From NCBI GenBank assembly GCA_008973525.1, contig WACJ01000061.1, forward strand, positions 620,001 to 684,000: a DNA stretch of 64,000 nucleotides, written 5' to 3'. The DNA is from Stenopsyche tienmushanensis. Its lineage: Eukaryota > Arthropoda > Insecta > Trichoptera > Stenopsychidae. The notes under the pieces were generated by a model. It was not told where the DNA came from, ran no database searches, and was given only the letters and a program-made list of their open reading frames with translations. Positions 33,678 to 46,556 of the stretch are shown piece by piece. The stretch's first letter is position 1; each line of letters starts with the position of its first letter. The translations under genes were made by a program, and so were the position numbers.

Positions 33678-33713
33678 ACCAGTAGCAAGCCCATTTTATT
33701 ATATATTACACAA
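33678..33713 (+). repeat. short dispersed repeat, copy 2
   Basis: Partner of 30046-30082 in the same orientation, 3.6 kb away. Confidence 0.6.
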
Positions 33714-35284
33714 ACGCTTCTTTATAAAATCAACTTTTTCTAAGAGCTAATAATTTTCACTTTTACTGCACGTAATTCTTGCCTTTTTTTTCTTTTTTAA
33801 ATTATTTTAAAACTTTGCCGCACATTTACACAACCCTCGGCATAGATGTTGTGCAACAGCTGATAACAGAGCAAAACCGTCCTAGTATGCATGTTATGGG
33901 TATTGTAGTGGAATTGATATGGGCAGCTTTTTAAAAATATGTGCAACGCAATGGTTGGTTGTTTGATGTTGATTTATCGACATCGGTTTCGATATACCCT
34001 CGTTCTTTGCCCGTTCACTTTAATGTTTCGCACGAAGACCGGTGTCGTTGCTCAGTTGCATTTGATTATTTATGTATCGAGGTTGTTGCATCGATGCGTT
34101 TCCCAGTGTTGTAATACTACACCATCAATTAGTGTTTTTACAGCGATGCGCTAATATTTGACGGGAGTCAAATATTTAGGGCAGCGCGCGAAGCTTGCCA
34201 AAAAGCATAAGTGCACTTCGTCGAGTGAAAATATATAGTGCTTGATTTTTTCTTGCTCTCTAAGCGCCCCGCTCATATTTCTTTTACGTTTTCGAGAAAA
34301 TTACTCTGTCAAAATCGAAAAGTTATTACCAGAATTGTAAATCTCGGGGTAGGTTCTTTAGCCGGGTTTCTGAGGAGGGTCAGGCGGGATGCCCACTATA
34401 AAGAATAATCCATCAATGTCAACGTTTCCACCTAGTTTATTTGTGTGACCGTGAAACTTTTCATCGAATTGCTTCCATAAATTTCGTGATATTAATCGTG
34501 CTGGGTAGTTATAGTTGTTTTTTCCCCCGACGAGGAGGCACGTGCCACCCCCGGAGGAATGAGCACATTGCATAATTTATGGTCTTGACATCGCTCCTGT
34601 CCCAGATACGCTCTTCTACACGATATCGAGCCTGCGCTTATGCATTTAACAGTTGCAATGTGCCTTAACTATTTAATGGACGGCGTCATTAATATGCGGT
34701 CGATCCGATGGCGCGATGCTGCACATCCAAAGCATATTTAATATGCCATCTAAGGGGCTGCAGACGGAATATCAGCGCTTTTGGCAGTTTGCGTCAGAGA
34801 CGTTTAACCTTTTTTTGATTAATAACCCGTTGATATTCGATAAATCATAATGACATCGCTCGGTTGGTGAAGGTGGGCTTGGAAACAAAGCAATTGGCGT
34901 GCCTGCATTGGGGGAGTCATGTGAAGTCGTCCATGTTGCTGCGAACAAAGAACTTACACAATTTAAACCACCAATAAATACCACAGCCAGCCAAGATCAC
35001 TAAGGATGTAACAACATCCAAATCGATATACTGATTATGTTCACCATTCCGCCTTATGATGCCATCAATTTTATTGAGATACTAGCGAGTACCCGGCATG
35101 TGTTGCAATGCCACACGCGCTTTGACTGTCTTTTTAATTCATTCCAGTCCTATGTCTCATCCGTTCGAGACATCGATTTCTCCGATGAAAAACACGAAAC
35201 ATCGAGTGTTTCATCATTTAGTCTGGATCTGATTTTGGTAGACAGGCAAACTGCTGCTGAAAATGCACGCTCAGCCTCCACACT

Positions 35285-35711
35285 CGTTGGAGGTATCATC
35301 ATCAGACATCAGATGAACGCGTGATTTTCGTATAACACCATCAATGTGACTGATAAAATTTCTATCTGCTGAGACACGGACTTAGAATCGCAAAATTCCC
35401 GATTTACCGACAAATTATTTATTTCCGTCTCTGCAGATGAATACTTATATACTATAATACTTTGATGTGATTCGTAATTATATTACGGAGGAATACAAAA
35501 ATTCTGAATCCCGTATCTATTATATTTCATATCGATATTCCCATTATTAGAGTCGAGGTGTAGTAAATACATCACCGGTAGGGAAAAATTAATATAAAAA
35601 TTTGATATGTACTGTATATATGTATACATAGATTGGACAGTTACTGCCCCTAGGCGTCGCCTAAGCTAGCCAATCCCGGGATTCCGGGATCCCAGGATTG
35701 GATTCCCTAAA
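35285..35711 (+). repeat. hAT family copy, 5' truncated or rearranged
   Basis: Enters the family sequence after a GGTATCATCATCAGACATC block also present at 13030-13070. It ends with CCGGGATCCCAGGATTGG followed by ATTCCCTA, the intact right terminus. Confidence 0.75.
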
Positions 35712-38102
35712 CTTGAGTGCAATTGAGTGCTTGAGTGTAAACCGACAGTCTTACTATACGCTAAAGTGAATGCAATAAGATGATGAAATGAAATGCAATT
35801 ATTGATATTTTTGCATTGCAAGATAACCTTTTTAATAAATTTATTGGGGTGTTTATTAATATTTTTCACGCTAAACGTTAGCAACTTTCGATACGTTCAC
35901 TCTGGTACGAAATCTTACAGCATTGAATTTATAAATCAGAGAGATCGTAAACAATTCTATAAATTTATTCCGAATATATAAGACTATTCACATATGTAAT
36001 ATTCCCATTCAATTCAAAAATGGTACACAGAAATCTGATATTGATTCCGGGTACCACTAATAAATCAGAACATTAAGCATGTTCAGCTACTGTTGTTATG
36101 TGGGTGGAAATCGGATATTATAGGAAACCGCTGCCATATCTGGAATTGATTTTGTATTACTATCGCCGTTGTTTCATATCTGATCCTGGACGATGGGTCA
36201 TCTTCAGCTGTCTTTGAAAACAAAGACATATTTATCCGCCAACATTGTAAGGATATTGATTTCACCCATAGGTTAAAAACCTCCAGCGTTTGACCTTTTG
36301 CTCGAGCACATGGTCATAATAACTCTCGTGCTCCGTTACCATATTGGATTGAATTATAAATATACGTTGTAATTGAATAATTTGTAGTGCAGAATTTGCT
36401 TCACATACGGATGCCAGAAAGAGCTGTAAATAAATAGTGTCATTGCGGAAATTGAATCATATCCATAACTGTGTGCAAATAAATGGCTTCGTTTCATGAT
36501 GCACTTTAATAACGAGGTATATTAAAAGAGGGATTTGTCAGATAAATTCTCATTTGTCACCGTTCGTTTAACACAATTACGCACGAATTTATTTGGAACA
36601 ACCTCATCGGACGCGGTCAAAAGACTGAAGAATTCTGTTCTGCTAAGTGAAGGTGCCGATTTATTTTCTGGGCTAATTCCTCCCAGTATTGTGATAATAT
36701 ATTCTAGGCTTTTCGGCTGTTTAATATGTATTTTTTTCGTATGAGGATATCGGGTTCGTGCCAGAAAGGAGTTACGGTGTCTCGATGGGTTACGCCACAA
36801 TGGCCTCATAGTTGGCAATGTGAAATATTCACCGCCATGATTATTGATATTCCATTCGGAACCCTCAGGTCGGAAAAATCCGGAGACGTCGTCACAACCG
36901 AACGTGTCATATCCTTCGTTAAACACCATTAAATGAAAGCGCTTTTTTTCGTGGAAAAATATTTAAGCCGCCGCACAAAATACGCGGAAAGCGTTCGCCG
37001 GGGCTGATTGCGCCCCAAAACGGGCCACCTCGGAAAATAAAACATTTATTCCATAAGCTCGCTATAATCATAATAATTGTAGACTGTACAATTTTGAACC
37101 GTTTCCACGTCATCTATTTCCGATGAAGTAATTTATGAGGTTTATCTTTGCTAATGAACTGCGTGGAAACGCTATGCGGAGTCTTCATTACCGGTGGGAG
37201 ACCTTAAAAACTGTAATCGGTTCTGGGTAAATTTCCATGCCGAGGAACGTATTAAATATACGAACGAATGCAAACTAGATAGATGTATCACATAACGAAC
37301 AAAGACTCCTGTTAGATTGTTTGCCATGTTAATGGAAATGAAGGTCTCGTGCGTTACGCACATCTAAATCGAAGAAATTTCATAGAAAAGTCGAGGCATA
37401 TATAATTAAAGTGGATTTAACTAATGCCGAATGCGTTTGTTAACACACTCGTTGCCAAGCGTGAATCAGTGTTGTATCTCAGGGAGCCCAAATTCGATAG
37501 TCGGAGCGAAAACAACGCACGAGATAAACACGAACAAGTGACCCATCTTTTCTCAGGTGTTTTTTTAATCTTAGATCGATAAGCTTGGCTCTGTCATTAG
37601 TCAAATTAGCAAAAACAAAGTGAAAATGAGCAATTGCGAACAGACAAGGGTAGGTATGCATGTTTCGAGGTCGATTTCGAAAGATATTTAGACAGTCGTC
37701 TTCTGGAAAGACGTTCGTAAAGTTAACATTGGTAAATCGTTATAGAAATACGTAATAGTGAGACGCTGGACTCGCTTTTCGGAGACTGTTTGAGATTTCA
37801 CTGCACTTATCCCAGAACCTTCATTCGGTTGAAAAGCATACTTTTTCTGAAAAAACGTTTCGCGGTTTAGAAATTCATGAAAATCCGCAAGGCAAATCTA
37901 TTAGAAGGAATTGTATTCTTTGTTACAAAAAGATCAGACAAATTCTTGATAGCCAGGATATGAAAGAAAAAATATAAAAGAATCACAACATATTGTCCTA
38001 ATTGTCCAAAGTTTCCGGGGTTTGGGGTTTTGTTTTGGGGTCGTTTCTTCTCAATTTCTTCCGTCAATGGCACTAATTACAATATTCAATAATCTCCATT
38101 GA

Positions 38103-38500
38103 TTATTCTTTCTTTCTCAAGATAATCGATGTATTAAATACCGTGCAAATCCTCAAATTCAGAAACCACAACATTAACAATTGACATTTGCGTTTTTGAT
38201 CGCTTCGGGCGGCTCTCGCCGGTTGCTGTTCATTCAGCTGATTGCCAATTTGATTGTGGTGTAGTGCAGCATAAAAACATATTTTTATTGCGTTGCAACA
38301 GCGCTCTGAATTGTCGCCGCGTTGTTCTTTCTGATCGACTGTGAGCAAACGCGGTACCCACTTCAAACAAAGCTTTCTCATGGACAAATGTTGATGCAAA
38401 ACGGTGAATACGCTGTATTCTGATATCTTTATGGTGTCAGCCATCTCACGCAACTTCAGTTTACGATCGGTCCAAACTATTTTGTTGGACTTCTTTGTGT
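38103..38500 (-). mobile_element. mariner transposase fragment, best-preserved DNA-binding half
   Basis: An open frame on the minus strand (up to 38678) contains TDRKLKLREMADTIKISEYS, FTVLHQHLSMRKLCLKWVPR and LLTVDQKEQR followed by SERC. This is the second helix-turn-helix and linker of mariner transposases (WVPRxLTxDQKxxRxxxSExC). It then jumps to NQIGNQLNEQQPARAARSDQ, equivalent to the segment before the second catalytic Asp, so the region with the first catalytic Asp is deleted. Not active. Confidence 0.8.
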
Positions 38501-40264
38501 TTTCTGGAACAAATCCGATTTGGTGGTGATGAACTACACAGAGTCTAAACAGAGTCCGAATAATACTTATCAAACCATTGCTTTGCTTGTACGTTATTTC
38601 CATTAAAAAGCAATGCTTACAATGCTTTTTAATGGAATTTGGACAAGTATTATTTGAAGGTTGATACTTCCTAATCAAACGGATTTGTTAATAGTGGCGC
38701 CAACTGTAGAGGCATTTTCCTATGAACTTATTGAGTGATATGTTACGTGACAAAACGAACGTCATTCACAGTGCAGCAACATACGATCTACTGCAGGAAT
38801 TGGTTAGTCATGTTTCCAGTTAGAGAAATTCTAAATCAAACAAAAACAACAAGTCAACGGATTGTATTGTTATCATCGAGTAGTCATTAGGCTACCATCT
38901 TCAGTGTCTAACCATTCGGATACAGTTGTTTGTTTTTGTCCATCCACAAATTCTGCCTAGGAATCTGAAAAGACCTACCTGAAAAAAAGAAAATAAGGCT
39001 CAATTTAATCAATTTCGGAATGAAATATAAACGAAAATAGCTTGTAGATTTTGGAGAAAATATATAGTTGTTATCCTGGAATGCGGCCACCAATTACATC
39101 CCATTCTTGTCGGAATCCCGCGCAAGCCGTGGTTTCTTGACCTTTATTTTAATCTGACACAAAGAATAATATATGGTCAGCATTGGTTATTTGTAAAAGG
39201 TCATTGCATATTGTTTCCTTCCCTATCACGTAAAACCACTATCGCAAAACCAATTTTTATCCGTTCGGAATTGTGTTGGAGTAAATTATTTCATAGTGTG
39301 TAGAAATTTTTCGCGAACTCTACGGAGGTCTCACACTCGAAGGTCGTTAAAATTCACCAACGACCTTCTAAGGCCATTTTCTTTTGTACGAGGAATTGCA
39401 GAAAATTGTCGATAGGAACGTTATTTGTTGCGTAGACATGGAACAACTTTGGTATGTAATATAATTCCCGTTTTTTTTTATCGCATGAATGAGATTTTCA
39501 ACCGCATTAATATTTCATAGAATCCCTCATTTCTTTGTTGTATAATACTTGTTCATCCATAACCCATAAAATATATTTTATGGCGATGCAGTCAATATAT
39601 CACAAGCTTCGTTGTGCAGAATGGCCATATAAATATATTTTCTCATCATTCCACCTTTAATCTGTGTATATCTTTGATCTTTCTTCGTTTCTAGCGGTCG
39701 TCTCTGGATGGATATTTTGTGTCAAGACTTGATCACAGAGTCTTCTTATAGCGTTTTGGATTTAAAGTATTTTTAACGTCAATCTGTATTTTTGGATTGT
39801 GCGTTTAGAAAACCTATACGGATAACACTTTTGCATGAGATGAATAAGAAAAAAAATGAGACTGAGCAAAAGTGAATGTAATACAATCGAGGTTCGAGTA
39901 CTGATATCCTTGAGAATAAGTGGTCTTATTCTTTGGAAAAAAAACTTTTGCTTTACCTTATAATTAAACTTGATCGTTATGAGATCCTGTACTTGTGAAG
40001 ATTTTTTTTTGTATTGCATCGATCAATGTAAATTGAACCACTTTTATTTTCTGTATTAAGAAATTAATTAACACAATCTGTTGATTTTTATTTGATCAAG
40101 ATGGCGTTTATATATATATATAAGTTAAGGTTTTTCAAGGATTGATCCTTTGGATGATCCAAGGATGCTTTGTCATCCCGTGGGTGATCTATTGGTTTGA
40201 TCAATGTCCGATATGATGTAGGCTGAGCATTAAATCACGTAAGCTCCCTGAATTTCGTTTTTCA

Positions 40265-40790
40265 GACAGGAGACTTCCTATATTTTCTCCTGCCTCAAAG
40301 ATTCAAAGAAATCTGGATAGAGGCGGATGCCTCAGACGCGCTCGGCGATCTCCGTCGTCGCGTCAAGGAAGCGGCTTTATTTAAATGGCAGGAGAGTCTC
40401 AGGGCTCACTTTCTTCCTCTCTGTTAGGCACCGCCTGAAATGTCGCCGGGTCGTCCCGGATCGCTGGACGTCTCAGTTCCTCACAGGACGGGCGATTTAG
40501 GGCCTCGTTGGTTAGGTTTGAGCTTTCAACAACTTCGGAGTGTCCATGCGGAGATCCGTTCATGAACGCAGGTCATGTTCTGTGGACATTTTCGGGCATG
40601 GCGTCCGATCGCGAGGCATTCCTTTGTTGTGTCAGTGGTCCGAAATTCGGTCCGGTTGGACACGGAAACCTTGTGGCCACTTCCTCTAATTTTAGGGCAT
40701 TTAGGGCTTTTTGTAAAAGTTTTGGGGGTCTTTCTGCGATTAGTGGCTGTGGTAAAATTAAATGCTATTTAATTTTTAAGCAGTTTTCAT
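40265..40790 (+). mobile_element. non-LTR retrotransposon (R1/Jockey-type) 3' fragment
   Basis: Broken frames give LGDLRRRVKEAALFKWQES, then PDRWTSQFLTGRA, then FELSTTSECPCGDPFMNAGH followed by VLWTF. The order 'WQ..., FLTG, CPCG...HVL' is the conserved C-terminal end of insect non-LTR retrotransposon ORF2 with its Cys-Cys-His motif. Stops and frame shifts show decay. Confidence 0.7.
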
Positions 40791-40847
40791 CTATGTATTT
40801 ATCCTAGCCTAAGAATTTCAAAGTAAAATTAGAATCTTTAGCTCGGG

Positions 40848-41110
40848 TCAAAGGAGGCTCCCCATGTTATTGTTATATTCGTCCCAAAGATTATACTTAT
40901 GTCGTGCTAATGAAGTGCTTTTAGATTCATAATACTTTTCCGTATGATGCGCAACGTCTGTTAATAAATGATTTGGGCGTGAGCAGCCCACATACAGCTG
41001 TCCATGTGAGAAGCATGCACGCATACCCTGTGTTTTTCTGTTCTTTGTTGATGCTCGCATCGAAAACCGCACACATTTCAATTTGACGCAACCTCTTCTT
41101 AAAATTTTTC
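40848..41110 (-). mobile_element. Helitron helicase C-terminal fragment
   Basis: The minus strand reads KTQGMRACFSHGQLYVGCSR. This is the terminal motif of Helitron RepHel helicases (Pif1-like, ...CFSHGQLYVACSRV...). Flanking frames are disrupted. It may be the source family of the Helitron-like heads at 5856 and 31702, but no link is proven. Confidence 0.75.
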
Positions 41111-43763
41111 AATTCAAACTGTAGCTCCGATGATATTATTCCACACACAATCTCTAAATATATATTATATAAATGTTTTATACCTACAAGACTGAAACTA
41201 TATTGTAGCTGCTTATAATAAATATTATTTGTACTTAATATTGCATTGCTTTGAAAGTTGCAATATTTCAATGAAGTTCCTGCGTTGCAACTTTAGCCAC
41301 GTCTATCGAAGCCCTAGCCATCTTGTATCGAAAGTAGACTGCGTTTATTTAATAATATTTAACATAAACTACTTGTTGACAAAAAAGCAGCTTTGTAAAA
41401 AGTCTCGGTCATCGTGACGACATTGTTTTATGATTTAAACATTTTTTATTTGTATCGCCCAATGATGATGATCTGTATAATTACTATGTGTTTTATGCTG
41501 AATTGCTTTATTTTTTGGTTATGAATAATTTAAATACATTAAACGTTAGATACAAGAGCGTGAGCGAGCAGAATGTGCTCTTGTTGTACACTTGGCGACT
41601 TTAGGCATATCGATTTACATATTAAAGCCTTTTGTGTGATACGTTTGTGGCGTGAGCCGCATACGTGCATTTTGTAGTCTGCACTAGTTTTATTTTTCAT
41701 TTTAAAAAATGTTATTGTGTTCATTAACGAAGTTAAGAAACGCTCTAACAATCATTTTTAGCATGGAAAAATAATTACATGCAAACGTATGGAAAACACC
41801 AAACATTATCAGATCGAAACACTTTTATATTTAAAATAATTACGGCTATAGATTCTATTCGTCACAGCCACTAATTGTTGTACATATTTCTTTGCGTACA
41901 TAATAATGAGGAAAAAATACTGAAACATCAGCAATATCTGTCGGTCCTAATTGCATTCTGCATTCGATAGAGCGCTATCGATCTATGTGTCGTTGAAAGT
42001 GTAATTGCAGTCCGATATTTGTTTTATAACGTCACGTGCAATGCATGTCGGGCTCTTAAATGCAGCAGAGAGTTCGCAATATTTTGCACCCGAGTGCATC
42101 CGTCTTTCAATGGAAAAACGCCGACAAATTGGAGCCGTTTCGTTTTCTCGCCATAAAAATCCATGTTTTCGATTATCAAAGTGTCAACGGCGTTATCATA
42201 CATTGTGCTGTTGATTTACAAGTAAATATTAGTTTTGGCGATAACGCTCTAGACACTGCGGCCTCGTAAATTTGTACTGTTTTAGGTGGGGCGGCAAGGT
42301 GTAACACTAACCCGTTTTCAATATTTCGTTTGTGTGAAATAATATTTTTAATCAAAATTTATACGATCCGTTCGGCTGATCATCCAGTCACCGCTTCAAA
42401 TCAAACGCTTATAATTTCAATAATCAATCAGCATGCAAAGCCGATTTCGATGCAATGCATTTCGTTGATGTATTGAACGAATCGACTTTGCCGGCATTGA
42501 AAATATATGAAAGATTTTTAAATACTTAGAATTAAAAATAAAGTTATAAACAACTCGCAATCATATTTCAGTAATATATACGTTTCAAGGGTCATAAATT
42601 CTATTTTGTTATATATAGTGAAATTGCAAAATGTATTAGCCTTTCCTTTATCGTGCTAAAAACACCCGCACGTTACTATGATATGTATTTGGTACACCAT
42701 ATGAAATTCGAAAAAAATCGTAATTTTTATCTCATCGTATTGAGTCTATTCATTTTGGATGTGTATAAATAGTGTGTATGAATCTATTTGTGGAGATCAT
42801 TTCTAAGAATTATTTGCTAATCGAATCTATTACATGTGTTCGGTTTTGGTTCACTGCCACGTGTATTTGATTAGGTTGCGTTTCATATTGGCTGCTACTG
42901 TCATACGTACGACTGACGCTTCACCACGCATATCTGAACCACTCTCCAAGCTGGTTTACCTTGACTTTTAGTTCACTTTTTTATTTATTTCGTGGCCGCA
43001 GTCATTGTTGTGGCTGCTGGCAGCGCCCATCCTTGCACACGCCCCTCTTCGCAACCAACCCGGATTGCATTCTCTCCAAAGTTGCCTCGGCATACACAAT
43101 GAAGCCTCATTTTAATGGGAATCCTTTCAGCACCCCAATAAGCGTCCTGCCTAGCGAACAGCATAAGCTTTGATCAAGGAATCGATTGCGTGGCTCGCTT
43201 GAACTTGAAACCGTTCAAACCCGAGCTAATTTATTGCTAGACAATATATAAACAAGATATCGATTCGTCATGAATACATTATGGAGCGTTCAACATCGAC
43301 GCCGTGGCAACCTCCAAATAACGAAACAAAGTCGCAGTTTTGCACACAATTTGAAAAATATGGCTCGCAACGTCATGATAAAATTGTGATGCATTGTATT
43401 TGGTCACGTTGGACAACTCCCGACGACAATGGTCCGGTGCAACCGGCTGGCTGTTATTATAGCTTCGTCCTGTTTTCGTTCCCAAATCGATCGTAATGAA
43501 TGCACTCTATCGCATTGTGCATTAGAATTTGTCGGCGAAAACCTTGCTTCTCCTAATATAAGAGTGAAAAAAACAATGCATTGAATGCACCGCGTCCGCG
43601 TGCATACTAATCGTTGCATCGGCGAACGAACAATGCGCGTCCTGTTTACTCTCGCCGGGTCCTTATCAACACTGCCCGTTCAGCGTTTTCAGCGAACCAG
43701 CCTTAAACTCATTTAATTTAAAATACATTAAAAAAAATGATTCTAAAGAATATTATTTATTAA

Positions 43764-44078
43764 CCCTTTGAATAGTGAGCTAATTTAAAATCATCATGGA
43801 CATAGATGCTATATTTGCTTGTCCGCCATTTATCGTCTTACAAATCTACTTATCTGGATCGTCGCATCGTGTATGAAACTTGTACATAAATAAAAAACAC
43901 TGTCGATGGCACATAAAATTCGGTCATTTTTTTGCGTAAGCATGAAAAATACATTTGAAATCGATTAATTATGTCATTCACATATCGTTATCATAGTCGA
44001 TACATTTGAGTTACAAGACGTTCTCGTTCTGAATCATTGGAATTCGGACACAACATTGTGTCTTACCTCTTTAAGGGG
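43764..44078 (+). repeat. piggyBac-type MITE family A, intact termini and TTAA TSD
   Basis: The only family A copy with TTAA on both sides (43760-43763 and 44079-44082). The left terminus is CCCTTTGAATAGTGAGC and the right, read inward, is CCCCTTAAAGAGGTAAG. TTAA duplication plus CCC-type ends is the piggyBac signature. It is internally deleted (315 bp against about 420 bp) and has no frame. Confidence 0.88.
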
Positions 44079-46013
44079 TTAAATTACCACTTATTTGTTG
44101 GCAATGTTATTTTACTCAAATATTATACAATAGCATAATATTGCAGGGATCGGAAAAAAATCACGCATTTTTTAAACCATGTTAAGTGTGTTTTTTCGTA
44201 TCTATTTTATACATTTATATAAAATATAGTTTCCATGACTTCAGTTACATGCTTTTGATGCAGAAAATGCCCTTCTTTTCGAGTATACTCCAAGAATCTA
44301 AAGATAAAGTAATCAGAAGAAGCAAAGTGTGAAGAACATGTCTTCTTGATTTATGAGAAGGCTATAAAATGCTCTATTTCTTTTTGGTGTAGTACAAATT
44401 CTTCCAATACAACGTTTAGTCATATGCGTATAATCACTATTTTTCGCTACTAATGGCATTTTCTAATAGTAATCAAATTTGCACAAAAATATTATGAATA
44501 TATGATATCGTCATGAACGCTTCTAAAAATCTCAATAGCGTTTTAATATTGTAAATGTCTGTCAAACCTCACATTTCTTACACTAGATTATCGCTCAAAT
44601 AGAATGCATTTGCGTGGCATTTATTTGACAGTGTCGTGTTCATTTATGACTTTGCTCGCTGTTTACTTGGCCATCGACGTTTTTATATGTGAATAAGATT
44701 TTACGATTATCCTCTGCTCGGCTCGGTGCTCAAGGCTCAACCGCCCTTCTTTTTCGGATTGCCCCAGTTATTTAATCCATTGATGGGCCGAATACGCTTC
44801 GATACGATTGTCGAATATTAATTTTAGAGTTTGTGCGACCTCGCGTTTTAATTACATTTGCAAAATGCTCCGGTTGGGTAATCCGGCTCAAAATGTTCCG
44901 CGGGAAGCGTTCGTATGGTGGAATAAATAAAAGCCCTTCGTAACGTAATGATGCGAAAGAAAATCCGATTATAGATTATTATTATGCCTGGGAGAAATAA
45001 TTACTTTGCGAAATTGGGATACTGGGATAGGGATGCCGCTCATTAGGCGTCAGATTTGCTGTGTTTTTCGATATTGAATTATTCGAGATATTCGAGACAG
45101 AAATTTGGCATTCTTCTTCGTTCTACTCATTAAAATTCAATGTGTGAAATAAGTTGTTTTTTCAGAGAATGCAATATTCATTGTAGAAATCTGGGGATAT
45201 CTTCCTAAAAAAAAATTAAATGCGGAATTTGGTTCAACATGTTCACAATGCTTCGACAAGTGTAGCGGTAATTATTGTAACGAAAGGAAAAGTAAACTCT
45301 AGTTGAGTAAACCGGATCATTTTGGTATTTTTTTTTGTTATTGTCAAGGTTGTTAAATGTTTTATTGATATTTAATATAAAATAAATACTTTTCGAGGTA
45401 TGCATTAGGATTAAAAAAAATCTGTTTATAGACAAGCTTTAGGGGATCATCTCACTTTGACGGCCCTAAAAATAGGCAATTTTTAACTGTAAATACACCA
45501 TATAATGAAATGTTTTTTTTTTTAATTTTTATGACACTCGTAGTTTAAAAAAATATGTATTATATCGTTTTTAAAACATCAAAATATCATGTCAAATCCG
45601 CAACGATCATCAGTTTTTTCATTCGGGCTTATCTGAAACAAAACGTTAAAAAGATTCTTAATCTGTATGAGTGTCGCTATTATATAACACCCAATTAATA
45701 CTTTTTGTTTAAAAGTAACAAAATGGCGCTGGTTTAAAAAAAAATTTAGAAAAAAAGCGCCTTTTTTGGGGGTATTTTTTATTGTTAAACGTAATAAAAA
45801 ATAAACATTTGATCTGATTTTGTGAACTGTCATAGCCCTACGTGTATTAAATAAGCTCGTAAATTTCAGACCAATCGGCGACTTGGTTTTTCGAAATTCT
45901 TTCAACACCGTATGCAAAATATCGTTTTGTGAAAAACGCGTTTATAGTTGTAAGTACTTAAAAATTGTTCAAATGGAAAACATACTATTAATCTGCGATT
46001 CCAGCTCCATTAA

Positions 46014-46556
46014 GCTGTTGAGGAGCATGGACATACATGTATGTCCGAATTCTCATGTCCCAGAAAGAGCACTCTTGCACATTGTAGCTCGGAGTCAGAC
46101 AGAGACAGAGAGAACTTAGCGCAGTTCGGGAGACTGAGACGGAGAGCTTTCCTGCATGCATCGCATGATTGTATAGATCGTTAAGCCTAAATTTATCGAC
46201 TTATAATGATTTCGATTTCAAGTGTGTTGTTTGTTTACGCAAATAAATGACCGAATATTGAGTGTTATCGAGAGTGTTTGTTTATTTAACTGCTTGCCGT
46301 TCTTCGCTTCGTGTTGAACGAGTCTTTGTCCAATTATCATTTCCTTCTAAAGGAGGAGCAAATGAATCGATTTTTTGTGCATTGTTTATGTAAAGAAATT
46401 ACCTGATCTTGTATGCTATCAAATGTTTATTTACAATTGACTGCCTCAAATTGAAGATTGTCTTACGTTGATAGGAGCTGACAGAAAGTAATCGGCGTAA
46501 AGCGATTATGATATCAACGACTTCATCGATTTTTAATTTGCTCGCTCCTCAAAAGG
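46014..46556 (+). repeat. piggyBac-type MITE family B, intact copy
   Basis: TTAA at 46010-46013 and 46557-46560. The left end is GCTGTTGAGGAGCATGG and the right, read inward, is CCTTTTGAGGAGCGAGC, sharing TTGAGGAGC. A perfect 18-bp palindrome GGACATACATGTATGTCC lies at 46029-46046 near the left end. Central blocks resemble family A, so the families are related. The copy at 56205-56750 is nearly identical, implying recent activity. Confidence 0.88.

Noticed and set aside
41974..41991. TCGATAG-AGCG-CTATCGA inverted repeat
   Set aside because: Arms are only 7 bp and the sequence occurs once, so it is within chance expectation.
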